A stretch of 52,563 nt of DNA from DATBVX01 sp035263105 (GTDB taxonomy: Bacteria; Pseudomonadota; Gammaproteobacteria; Steroidobacterales; Steroidobacteraceae): positions 1 to 52,563 of the forward strand of contig DATFRO010000124.1 of assembly GCA_035263105.1 (NCBI GenBank). Reading direction: 5' to 3'. Made by a program: the position numbers and the translations under genes. Each line of letters opens with the position of its first letter. The first letter of the stretch is position 1. Positions 32,898 to 41,088 of this stretch are shown here, in pieces. Below the pieces are notes generated by a model. It worked only from the letters and a program-made list of their open reading frames with translations, was not told the origin of the DNA and ran no database searches.

Positions 32898-35519
32898 CTA
32901 GCGCGAGCGACCGGTGAGCTCGCGCAATGCCGCTGCGGCTTCGGGGCGCGACGGTTGCAGCTGTTCGAGTTCGGTGAGCAAGTCGCGCGCCGCCGCTGCG
33001 TCGATGGGTGCGAGGGCGACGGCCATCCGCAGCAGCGGATCGTACGCGGGACGAAAGTCGGGGCTGATGCGCAGCACGGACAGCAGGGGCTCGCGCACCT
33101 GCGCCAGCATGCGTTGCACGTCGGCGGTGGGCTGAACGTCACGCCCGACTTCGAGGAACCGGTTGCGCGCGGACCAGTACGCCGCCAGGCGCGCAGCCCA
33201 CGCAGGATCGTAGGGTGCCGCCAGCAGTTCGCCGGGCCGGATGTCGACCTCGTGGACGAACGCGATCAGCCGATCGCGCGGCAGCGAATCCGGCGCATAC
33301 GTAATGCGCGGTGCGCGGTAGGCGACGATCGGTCGATCGTCGGTGTTGAGCGGTGCATCGCCCGCGAAGCGCGCCAGGGCCGATGGACCGGACACGAAGC
33401 TTCCGAGGAGCGCGAGGTCGTCATCGATCCCGACCTCGGCGGGACCGAGCGGGGAGGCATCGCGCGCCAGCCGCTCGCGCAGCGAGCGGATGTCGAACGG
33501 CTTGGCATCGTTCAGCGCGATGAGCCCGATCACCGGCGTCTCGAGGCTGTTGGTCGCGAGCAGGGCACGGCCATCGGGATAGACACTGAGGAATGTCCGC
33601 ACGATGCTGCGCAGGGTTTCGAGATCGAGTTGGTGCAGCGGCAGCCACTGGCAGAACACGCCACCGCCGGCGAGCCGTTCCCGCACCGCCCGGAAATGTT
33701 CCGCGGTGTAGAGCGCGCCCGAACCGCTGCGCGCGGGGTGGAAGTTGTCCGAGACGATCAGGTCGTAGCGCTCGCGCGCGGCGCGCACGAAACGCCGCGC
33801 GTCCGCGCTCATGAGATGCAGGTGCGGGCGGCGCGTGTCACCCGGCAGCAGGCGCGTGAAGTACTCCGAGGCTTCGATGACCTCAGGCAGCAACTCGACC
33901 GCATCGACTCGCAGCTCAGGATCCTCAGCCGCCGCCGCAGCGGTGACGCCTGTGCCGAGCCCGAGGAACAGCGCGCTGCGTGGCGCCAGGTGCAGCAGGC
34001 TGGGGAGCAATGCCTGGCGCGCATCGGCGAACACCGTGGCGCTGCTGCCTTCCTGCTGGCGATTGTTGATGTGCAGGCCGGCGACAGCGTTCGCGTCTTC
34101 CACGATGCTGACGGTCGCCATCACTCCTTCTCTATAGCTCAACAGCCGCCCGCCGGGCGGAATGTCGACAATGGCGAGCGAGGGTGCCCACAACGCCAGT
34201 GCCGGAACCGCGAGGCCTGCCACCCACTGCGTCGGCGCGGACCAGGCCCGGCGCGATGACAGCGCGAGATAGCCGAACGCAACGAAGAGCAGCGCAACTT
34301 TCGCGCCCACTCCTGAGACCAGCAGGACGCCGAACAACAATGGAGCAACCGCGGCGCCCAGGGTGTTCACGCCGAGGGCGCGTCCAAAGCCGACGCCGGC
34401 GCGCGCGGCGCTCGTGGCGAGATGGCTGAAGAGGGCGCCCATCACGAAGGTCGGCAACAGGAATGCGGCCACGGCGAGTGTCGCCTCGGCGCCGAGCGCG
34501 ACCGTCATGCCGGGCCCGAACGCGTGCAGGAGCGACGCCTTCAGCGTCTGCGCGCCCGCGAGACTCAGCACACCGAGCAGGCATGCCGCGGCGAGCAGTC
34601 GCAGCAAAGCGTCGCGCACTCGATCCGGATCCGGCCGCTCGACGAGCCAGCGGCTGTACGCCGCTGCGCCGAGCGCCGTCCCGACGAGGTACACCGCGAG
34701 CAACATGGAGAAGGTATAGACCGTGTTCTCGGCGACCTGGCTGAGCACGCGAACCACGAGCACTTCGTAGCCGATGCCGAGCAGGCCGGTTGCCGCGAGG
34801 ATCGCCAACGAGCGCACGTTCGAGGCGCTCTGCGTGTTCGCATCGGAGTCGCCCGGCGCGAAGAGCTGCATCGCCGCCACGGCGCACAGGAGGTTGAGCA
34901 CCGCGCATACCGCGGCGGTTCGTGCCAGGCCGAATTGCGGAATCAGCCAGAACGCCGCACCGAGGACACCGAGGACCGCACCAAACGTGTTTCCGGCATA
35001 GAGCGTCGCGATGCGTGTGCCGCGTCGTTGCAGCGTCGCCAGTACGCGCTCCATCGCCGGAAGTGTCGCGCCCATCGCCGCCGTCGCCGGCAGGAGCAGA
35101 AAGAACGTCCCGCCGAAGGCGACCGCCCACTGCCAGCCGGGCGCAGGCTGTGCACCCGTAAGAATAAGGAGTGCGCCGGTGACGGTGGGGAGCAGGAAGA
35201 CGAGCGCAAGGCTCCAGAGCCCGATCACGGCTTCACAAGCCGCGTACCAGCGCGCGGGCCTGCTGCTGCGTTCGATGCGCGGGCTGAGAACCAGTGCGCC
35301 CGCCGCCAATCCGCCGAAGAAAGCCGCCACGACTGCGAGCACCGCTGCGGATTCGTGGCCGAGCCAGAGTGCGCTCTGCTGCGTCCACACGATCTGGTAG
35401 CCGAGCCCGGCGAAACCGGAGGCGATCATCAGGCCGAGCGCGATCCTCGCGGGTACGTCGCGTCGGGATGCGGGCAGAGCGTCGGTGGTGGACGCGGGAA
35501 CGGAGGAGACTTGCTGCAC
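32898..35519 (-). CDS. Fused polytopic membrane/spermidine-synthase-like protein
   Basis: An 873-residue protein. The first 460 residues hold about 12-14 hydrophobic segments in an MFS-like arrangement (GFAGLGYQIVWTQQSALWLG near the start). The rest resembles a spermidine synthase Rossmann domain: LFLGLGTGVTAAAAAEDPEL is the SAM-binding loop, VDAVELLPEVIEAS follows, and YDLIVSDNFHPARSGSGALY is the gate-keeping region. A C-terminal helical tail extends about 170 residues. Such fusions are widespread but rarely characterised; polyamine synthesis at the membrane is one idea. The start is GTG at 35519, one base after the stop of the 2OG oxygenase gene, so the two are cotranscribed. Confidence 0.85.
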   Translation of the reverse strand: MQQVSSVPASTTDALPASRRDVPARIALGLMIASGFAGLGYQIVWTQQSALWLGHESAAVLAVVAAFFGGLAAGALVLSPRIERSSRPARWYAACEAVIGLWSLALVFLLPTVTGALLILTGAQPAPGWQWAVAFGGTFFLLLPATAAMGATLPAMERVLATLQRRGTRIATLYAGNTFGAVLGVLGAAFWLIPQFGLARTAAVCAVLNLLCAVAAMQLFAPGDSDANTQSASNVRSLAILAATGLLGIGYEVLVVRVLSQVAENTVYTFSMLLAVYLVGTALGAAAYSRWLVERPDPDRVRDALLRLLAAACLLGVLSLAGAQTLKASLLHAFGPGMTVALGAEATLAVAAFLLPTFVMGALFSHLATSAARAGVGFGRALGVNTLGAAVAPLLFGVLLVSGVGAKVALLFVAFGYLALSSRRAWSAPTQWVAGLAVPALALWAPSLAIVDIPPGGRLLSYREGVMATVSIVEDANAVAGLHINNRQQEGSSATVFADARQALLPSLLHLAPRSALFLGLGTGVTAAAAAEDPELRVDAVELLPEVIEASEYFTRLLPGDTRRPHLHLMSADARRFVRAARERYDLIVSDNFHPARSGSGALYTAEHFRAVRERLAGGGVFCQWLPLHQLDLETLRSIVRTFLSVYPDGRALLATNSLETPVIGLIALNDAKPFDIRSLRERLARDASPLGPAEVGIDDDLALLGSFVSGPSALARFAGDAPLNTDDRPIVAYRAPRITYAPDSLPRDRLIAFVHEVDIRPGELLAAPYDPAWAARLAAYWSARNRFLEVGRDVQPTADVQRMLAQVREPLLSVLRISPDFRPAYDPLLRMAVALAPIDAAAARDLLTELEQLQPSRPEAAAALRELTGRSR

Positions 35520-35520
35520 T

Positions 35521-36144
35521 TCAGCCGCTGAAGGAGATTTTGTAGCCCCACGAGTCGAGGCTCGCGGGGATCGCGTTGAAGGCCAGCGTGATGCGCCGCT
35601 CGCCGGGATTGGTCGGGACCGCGTGCATCAGGTAGCTCGGGAACATCACGACGTCACCCGGATCGGGCGCGGGGCTGACCCACTTGTCGGCGTGATAAGG
35701 ACCGGTGGTCACCGCCTTGTGGTCGTTCTTGAAGGCAAAGTCCGTGCCGCCGGGCGACTTCATGAAGACCGTGCGCGCCTCGGCGTGCGTCGGCGTCAGG
35801 TAGACGACGCCCGAGATGAAGCTGTTGGCGTGATTGTGCATCTGCTGCCGGCCGCCGGTGTCGAGCACGTTCACCCACATCTCCTTGAGCGACCACCCCA
35901 GCCGCTCGCCGAACATCAGCGCGCCGAACTCGCCGAGGAGCGGCGTGATGAGCTGAGCGGCTTCGACCAGCAGCGGGCTGTCGCTGGGACGAAGCATGGC
36001 GGTGTGGATCAGGTTGTTCGAGGAGTTGTTGGCCCGGTCCGCCTGATCACTGAAGTGACGGACCAGGCCCGTGACGAGACCTGCGCCGAGCGCGCGCGGC
36101 GCGCGCATGAACGGAACCGGAAACAGCCCGATGACTTCTGCCAT
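35521..36144 (-). CDS. 2OG-Fe(II) oxygenase, TIGR02466-like
   Basis: A 207-residue protein of the 2OG-FeII_Oxy_5 type. His103 and His105 in QQMHNHANSFISGVVYL and His174 in FPSYLMHAVPTNPGERR fit the metal site of this family, with Arg183 or Arg184 for 2-oxoglutarate. These proteins are putative hydroxylases of unknown target, often in natural-product or marine bacterial loci. It is the first gene of a unit with the fused spermidine-synthase-like gene. About 215 bases upstream are non-coding and include AT-rich sequence near 36165-36180 that could hold its promoter. Confidence 0.82.
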   Translation of the reverse strand: MAEVIGLFPVPFMRAPRALGAGLVTGLVRHFSDQADRANNSSNNLIHTAMLRPSDSPLLVEAAQLITPLLGEFGALMFGERLGWSLKEMWVNVLDTGGRQQMHNHANSFISGVVYLTPTHAEARTVFMKSPGGTDFAFKNDHKAVTTGPYHADKWVSPAPDPGDVVMFPSYLMHAVPTNPGERRITLAFNAIPASLDSWGYKISFSG

Positions 36145-36362
36145 GGAGTCGCCACTCGCTCTGAAGTTATTTCAATTGTGCGAAAGCTGAACGCGCACAG
36201 CGGATTCTACGGAGTGGTGTAAGACAAATTGATGACCGAGCGATCACCGTTTCTTCATGGATCGGTCACATCGCAAAGCTACGCTGCGCGACTTGGTGAA
36301 AAACCCTCCCTTGTTCGATGACCAACATCCCGTCCACTGACCAGTGAGAGGAGTTCTTTGCT

Positions 36363-38660
36363 ATGAGCCGCGGATTGAAGAAGAGTCCGGTTGCCCTGGC
36401 GGTCGCCACGGCACTGAGCGCCGCCGCAATGGGAATTGCGCCGGTCGCCGATGCGAACAAGCCGGGAGGCACCTACGTCACGGGTGACTTCCACAACCAC
36501 ACCACCTGCTCGGACGGTACGATCTCGATGCAGAAGCTGGTGAAGAAAGCCACCGACACGGTCGAGACGCCATGGGGCCTCGACTGGTTCGTGCAGTCCG
36601 GTCACGGCGGCAACGGCAATCGCAATTGCACGCTGGCGGAGGACGACACGCTGGCAACGCCGGCCTACCCGCTGGTGTTCGCGAGCGATGGAACCACGGT
36701 GCTCGGCCCGACCACCGCTTGGGTGAAGAGCAATCCAGCCGTGCTGCCCAAGGGCCTCGTTTCCAATTCCGCGTGCCCCGACAATCCCGCGCAGCAATGC
36801 CAGAACATGTGGCGCTGGCAATCGCTGCAGGAATTCCAGTACCCGATCCTCGAGTACCTGTCAGCCGCGTTGAACCAGCCGCTCTTCATCGGCGTCGAGA
36901 CCGTCGTGCCGGGTCACGAGCACACGTCGATGTCCGTGATCGCGGGCCAGATGCCCGCGTCGATCTTCACCCAGCACCTGCCGGACGCGCCGCCGTATGT
37001 CGCGCTCGGCAACGCCAATGCGCTGGCGCAGTGGGAGTACTGCTACGACCGCGCCGATACCGATACCAGCCGTGGCGACACCACTGTCGGGAGCGGCGTC
37101 GGCAACAACTGGGATTGCAGTGTCACCGGTAGCCTCAACGCGTCGGATCCGAGCTGGAACGCGACCGCGCAGAAACTGATTCCCGCCGGCGGCGCGGGCT
37201 CGGGTGTCCGCGGCCACAACAAGTCCGTGGAAGGCATCAAGTGGATGAGCGAAAACCACCCGGGCGAGAGCTACTACGTGCCCGCGCACCTCGAGCGTGC
37301 CGGGCCCTTCAACCCGGACGGCAACAACGGCTTCAACATCGAGCATCTGCGTGATTTCAACAACGCAGCCCCGCGGATCGCCTTCGGCATGGAGACCCAG
37401 CCGGGTCACGGGGCCTCGGACGCACGCGGCGAGTACACGATTCGTCGCAACAACATCGGTGGCACCAACATCGACTCCGTCGGCGGCACGACCTACGGCG
37501 GAACGGGTGTCTACGGCGCACAGATCGGCGGCGTATGGGATGCGCTGCTGGGCGAAGGCCGCGCGTTCTGGTTCTTCGCCAGCTCCGACTGGCACAACCG
37601 CGGCATCTTCGGGCCTGACGACCGGCGCACCACGCAGGACTTCTATCCGGGCGAGTACCAGCGCGACTTCGTGATGGTGCACGACGCGGACGGTCGTCAT
37701 CACAAGGCCGATGAGCAGCTCACCCCGCAGGAAATCGTCGACGGGCTGCGCACCGGCAACAGCTGGGCCTCCAGCGGCCAGCTGGTCGACCGCCTGGCGT
37801 TCGTGGTCTGCGAGGACACGCGCCTGCCGAATATCATCGGCGACGCGCTGGTGGGAGCCGCCGTGCTCGCGGCGGGCGTGGGCAATACGGACGTCGACCT
37901 CGACTCGCACTGCGCGACGATGGGCGAGAAGCTCACCGTGCGTCGCGGCCAGGGCGTCGTGGTCGGCATCGCGGTTCGCGACCCTGTCGGCACGAGCTTC
38001 TCGCCGTATACATTCCCGAACCCGTCTCTCGCCCAGATCGGCGTCAGCCAGCCGCTCAATCAGCCGGTGCTCGATCACCTCGACGTGATTCGCGGCGAGG
38101 TGACGAGCGGCATCAAGCAGTCGACCGACCCGGACTATGCGGGTCAGTGGCCGAACGACTGGATCACGAACCCGAAGCTGGACAACGTGCCGGCCGCAGC
38201 GAAGAACACCACGGCGGCGCTCCTGCGCACCTTCTCGAGCGCCAACTGGAAGAGTGCGCCGAACAGCAACCTGACGCGTGGCTTCAAGGTCATGGTGTTC
38301 CGCATCCCGGGAGTGACCAAGAGCCAGTACCTGCGGTTGCGTGGGACGAACCTGCCCGCGTCGGTGCCGTTCGAAACCGATGCGAGCGGCAACCCGCTGC
38401 CGGATCTGAACACGAACGCCGGCGTCGTCAACCCGACCAAGCCGGGCGGGACCGACGGCTTGCCTGCGGGCGCGAACCTCAAGATCGCGTGCAACACCGT
38501 GGGTACGACGGAGTTCAACGGTTGTCCATCGCACTTGCCGACGGTGAACAACCAGAAGATGGTGGCGTTCGATGTGGCGGCGTGGTCGGACCTCTGGTTC
38601 TACAGCAACCCGATCTACGTCGAGGTGACCGGCGGACAGCTGGTCGCCGGCGTGAAGTAA
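36363..38660 (+). CDS. Exported PHP-domain (DUF3604-like) protein
   Basis: A 765-residue secreted protein with a signal peptide ending around VADA (residue 31). The PHP phosphoesterase-type metal motif is at GDFHNHTTCSDGTIS, with His44, His46 and Asp51. Later motifs PAHLERAGPF, IAFGMETQPGH and FFASSDWHNRGIF supply further histidine and acidic residues. This agrees with DUF3604 proteins, whose activity is unestablished. The start follows a strong GAGAGGAG ribosome site (36346-36353). A clear intrinsic terminator follows, yet the next two genes (PpiC-like, HupE/UreJ) are commonly found beside such proteins. Confidence 0.82.
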   Translation: MSRGLKKSPVALAVATALSAAAMGIAPVADANKPGGTYVTGDFHNHTTCSDGTISMQKLVKKATDTVETPWGLDWFVQSGHGGNGNRNCTLAEDDTLATPAYPLVFASDGTTVLGPTTAWVKSNPAVLPKGLVSNSACPDNPAQQCQNMWRWQSLQEFQYPILEYLSAALNQPLFIGVETVVPGHEHTSMSVIAGQMPASIFTQHLPDAPPYVALGNANALAQWEYCYDRADTDTSRGDTTVGSGVGNNWDCSVTGSLNASDPSWNATAQKLIPAGGAGSGVRGHNKSVEGIKWMSENHPGESYYVPAHLERAGPFNPDGNNGFNIEHLRDFNNAAPRIAFGMETQPGHGASDARGEYTIRRNNIGGTNIDSVGGTTYGGTGVYGAQIGGVWDALLGEGRAFWFFASSDWHNRGIFGPDDRRTTQDFYPGEYQRDFVMVHDADGRHHKADEQLTPQEIVDGLRTGNSWASSGQLVDRLAFVVCEDTRLPNIIGDALVGAAVLAAGVGNTDVDLDSHCATMGEKLTVRRGQGVVVGIAVRDPVGTSFSPYTFPNPSLAQIGVSQPLNQPVLDHLDVIRGEVTSGIKQSTDPDYAGQWPNDWITNPKLDNVPAAAKNTTAALLRTFSSANWKSAPNSNLTRGFKVMVFRIPGVTKSQYLRLRGTNLPASVPFETDASGNPLPDLNTNAGVVNPTKPGGTDGLPAGANLKIACNTVGTTEFNGCPSHLPTVNNQKMVAFDVAAWSDLWFYSNPIYVEVTGGQLVAGVK

Positions 38661-38682
38661 CTCTTCGTGGTGTCCTGAAATC

Positions 38683-38714
38683 GGCGCCGCGCGGCAACGC
38701 GCGGCGCCTTCTTT
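38683..38714 (+). terminator. Rho-independent terminator after the PHP gene
   Basis: An 11-bp perfect stem (GGCGCCGCGCG / CGCGCGGCGCC, 38683-38693 and 38698-38708) with loop GCAA, followed by TTCTTT. It lies 22 bases after the PHP gene stop and 20 bases before the PpiC-like start. Confidence 0.85.
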
Positions 38715-38734
38715 AATGTCGCAAGAGACTACAA

Positions 38735-39634
38735 ATGTCCGCCGTATTGCCTGCTGAGAGTGTTCAAGCTGCGCCGTCCTCCCGACGCCGCCTGGATGTG
38801 CCGAAATGGCTGCGTGAGCCGCTGCTGCACTTCGTCGTGCTTGGAGCAGTGTTGTTCGTGATCGATCACTTCGTCGTCGGGCGCTCCGACGACCCGCGCG
38901 TCATCGTCATCGACGCGAGCGTGGACCAGCAGGCGCTGGACACGTTCAAGGCGGCACGCGGTCGCGCACCCAACAGCGATGAGCTCTATGCGTTGCGCCG
39001 CATCTGGCTCGACAACGAGGTGCTGTATCGCGAGGGGCTCGCCATGCAGCTCGACAAGGGCGATCCCGCGATCCGCGAGCGCGTGATCTTCAAGGCGCTG
39101 AGCATGATCGATGCGAGCACCAAGCTGCCGCGTTACACCGATCAGCTGCTGCGCGAGTGGTTTGAAGCGCATCGCGCGAAGTACGACGCGCCGGCACGCT
39201 ACAACTTCCAGGAGGCTGTGCTCTCGGGCGATGCCTCCGAGGCGGCCGTGCGCGCCTTCGTCGGAGCGCTGAACGCCGGCACGCCGGGCGACGCCAAGGC
39301 CGGCCTGCGCGTCTTCACCGGGCGGCCGCGCGAGAACCTGGTGCAGAGCTACGGGGCAGAGTTCGTCAAGGCGCTCGAGGATTCACCGGCCGGCGAATGG
39401 CGCGCCCTGCCGACGCGCGACGGAGTGCGCGCGATGCGCCTCGAGTCGATGACGCCGCCGCAGGCTGCGGACTACGAGAAACTGCGTGCCGTTGTCCTGC
39501 ACGACTGGACCGACGCCACGCTCGCCGAGCAGCGCAGCGCCGCGGTGCGCGCGCTTGCGAAGAAGTACACCGTGAAGTACGCGACGCACACGCCGACACC
39601 GAAGGCGGAGACCCTGAAGGCGGAAGTTCAATGA
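38735..39634 (+). CDS. Membrane-anchored PpiC-like peptidyl-prolyl isomerase
   Basis: A 299-residue protein. A single hydrophobic anchor (LREPLLHFVVLGAVLFVIDHFVV) near residues 26-48 would place the remainder in the periplasm. The helical SurA/PpiC-like chaperone part (IVIDASVDQQALDTFKAARG onward) precedes a degenerate parvulin domain at about 145-240. Family members usually read as folding helpers for exported proteins. It overlaps the HupE/UreJ gene at ATGA and follows the PHP gene terminator. Confidence 0.82.
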   Translation: MSAVLPAESVQAAPSSRRRLDVPKWLREPLLHFVVLGAVLFVIDHFVVGRSDDPRVIVIDASVDQQALDTFKAARGRAPNSDELYALRRIWLDNEVLYREGLAMQLDKGDPAIRERVIFKALSMIDASTKLPRYTDQLLREWFEAHRAKYDAPARYNFQEAVLSGDASEAAVRAFVGALNAGTPGDAKAGLRVFTGRPRENLVQSYGAEFVKALEDSPAGEWRALPTRDGVRAMRLESMTPPQAADYEKLRAVVLHDWTDATLAEQRSAAVRALAKKYTVKYATHTPTPKAETLKAEVQ

Positions 39635-40578
39635 GGCGCAGCAGGGCACTGCTGTTCGCGGCGTTGGTGCTCGTGTGCGGCATTGCCGGCGCACACGAGC
39701 TCACCATGGCCGAGATGGAGCTGCGCGAGACCTCGCGCGGCGAATTCCTGTGGCAGTGGACGGCGAGCGGCAACATCCCGGTCGAACAGGAACTGAGACC
39801 GGTCTGGCCGGCGGCCTGCAGCGCCGATGAAGCAATGATTCGCTGCGGCGCGGCCGGACTGCGCGGCACGCTGACGGTCGACGGTGTCGGCAACAGTTAC
39901 TCGGCGGTCATGGTGAAAGTGTTCTGGCTGGACGGCCAGACGCGCGTCTACACGCTCACCACCGCACAGGCCAAGGTACAGCTGTACGGTTCGGCCGACG
40001 ACCAGCGCGGCATGGGCGAGATCGTGCGCGCCTACACGGTGCTCGGCATCGAACACATCCTCACCGGCTACGATCACCTCATGTTCGTGATCGCGCTGCT
40101 GTTTCTCGTCGGCTTCAATCGGCGCCTGTTGTACACGATCACCGCCTTCACGCTGGCGCACAGCCTGACGCTCGCTCTGAGCGCGCTGGGCCTGCTGACG
40201 TTGCGCTCACCGCCCGTCGAAGCGACCATCGCGCTCTCGATCATGCTGGTCGCCGGCGAGGCATTGCATCGGCAGCAGACACTCGCGCGGCAGTGGCCGG
40301 CGCTGGTGGCGTTTCTCTTCGGGCTGGTGCACGGCCTCGGCTTTGCGGGTGCGCTGAAGGAAATCGGCCTGCCGCAGAAGCACCTCTCCGTGGCGCTACT
40401 AACCTTCAATGTCGGCGTCGAGCTGGGGCAACTCCTGGTCGTGGGGCTCGCGTTCCTCGTGTATCGAGCGCTTGCACGGACGCCGAGATTCGCGCTGGCG
40501 CGCGCGCCCGCGCTCTACGCGATCGGCGGCGTCGCCGCGTACTGGTCGATCACGCGCATCGTCAACATCCTCAGCTGA
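39631..40578 (+). CDS. HupE/UreJ-family membrane protein
   Basis: A 315-residue protein with signal peptide (ends AGAH, residue 22), a periplasmic domain to about residue 130 and then six to seven helices. The motif GIEHILTGYDHLMFVIALLF is the HupE/UreJ_2 mark; FTLAHSLTLALSALG and FGLVHGLGFAGAL add conserved histidines. Relatives are proposed nickel or cobalt transporters, but metal use is not shown for this subgroup. The ATG at 39631 overlaps the PpiC-like stop. Confidence 0.87.
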   Translation: MRRSRALLFAALVLVCGIAGAHELTMAEMELRETSRGEFLWQWTASGNIPVEQELRPVWPAACSADEAMIRCGAAGLRGTLTVDGVGNSYSAVMVKVFWLDGQTRVYTLTTAQAKVQLYGSADDQRGMGEIVRAYTVLGIEHILTGYDHLMFVIALLFLVGFNRRLLYTITAFTLAHSLTLALSALGLLTLRSPPVEATIALSIMLVAGEALHRQQTLARQWPALVAFLFGLVHGLGFAGALKEIGLPQKHLSVALLTFNVGVELGQLLVVGLAFLVYRALARTPRFALARAPALYAIGGVAAYWSITRIVNILS

Positions 40579-40720
40579 GTCGCAAAGCGGCTTCCCGGCC
40601 AAGATCGGCGGATTCTGCGCGAAGTTTGCCTCGACGCGCTCCGGTACCTTGTGTCAACTGCTTGACAGAAGGCAGCGCCGGCGCGGCGCAACATGCGCCC
40701 AACACAGAGGAGTTACGCCG

Positions 40721-40891
40721 ATGCAGAACGACAAGACACTGTTCGACTGGACCCTGGAGTACGCCTCCCGGCCGACCTGGCTCGAGGTCATCGCCTCGCA
40801 CGCCCAGATACTCGCCGCGAGCGAGGAAAGCACCGGTCTGTTTCCGGTGGGCGAGCTGCGCCAGGCCTACGCGGGCCACGAGGCCGACTGA
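40721..40891 (+). CDS. Small conserved-looking protein, 56 aa
   Basis: A short ORF starting with ATG at 40721 after a good ribosome site (AGAGGAG, 40706-40712) and reading MQNDKTLFDWTLEYASRPTW and on to a C-terminal GHEAD. No signal or membrane segment. Mixed amphipathic composition with three aromatic residues near the N-terminus suggests a folded peptide and not a random frame. It precedes the flavoprotein gene by 197 bases on the same strand, so it may be a leader or partner of that cluster. I do not recognise the family. Confidence 0.6.
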   Translation: MQNDKTLFDWTLEYASRPTWLEVIASHAQILAASEESTGLFPVGELRQAYAGHEAD

Positions 40892-41088
40892 TTTCCCCCC
40901 ACGCCGGCGCGCCCACCCCCCAAGGGCCGCCGGCATTTCCCGGGCGAGCGATTGGCATTGCACGCACGGCGTTGCGCAGCCCCGCGGTTTTCGTTACACA
41001 GGCGAAGACTCGGGGCTCGCGGCGTATCACCACCTGAAGAGCACAGCGCAGCGCGGACCTCGTTGAACAACAACGGGCGGGGGGGAGC

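Noticed and set aside
36145..36362. Riboswitch or RNA gene in the largest intergenic gap
   Set aside because: I looked for conserved aptamer cores and a long hairpin series and saw none. The gap looks like two divergent promoters with an AT-rich patch near 36165-36180.
36861..38534. 557-codon open frame antisense to the PHP-domain gene
   Set aside because: Composition is Arg/Val/Asp-rich and the frame has no recognisable domain; the plus-strand gene has signal peptide, ribosome site and terminator.
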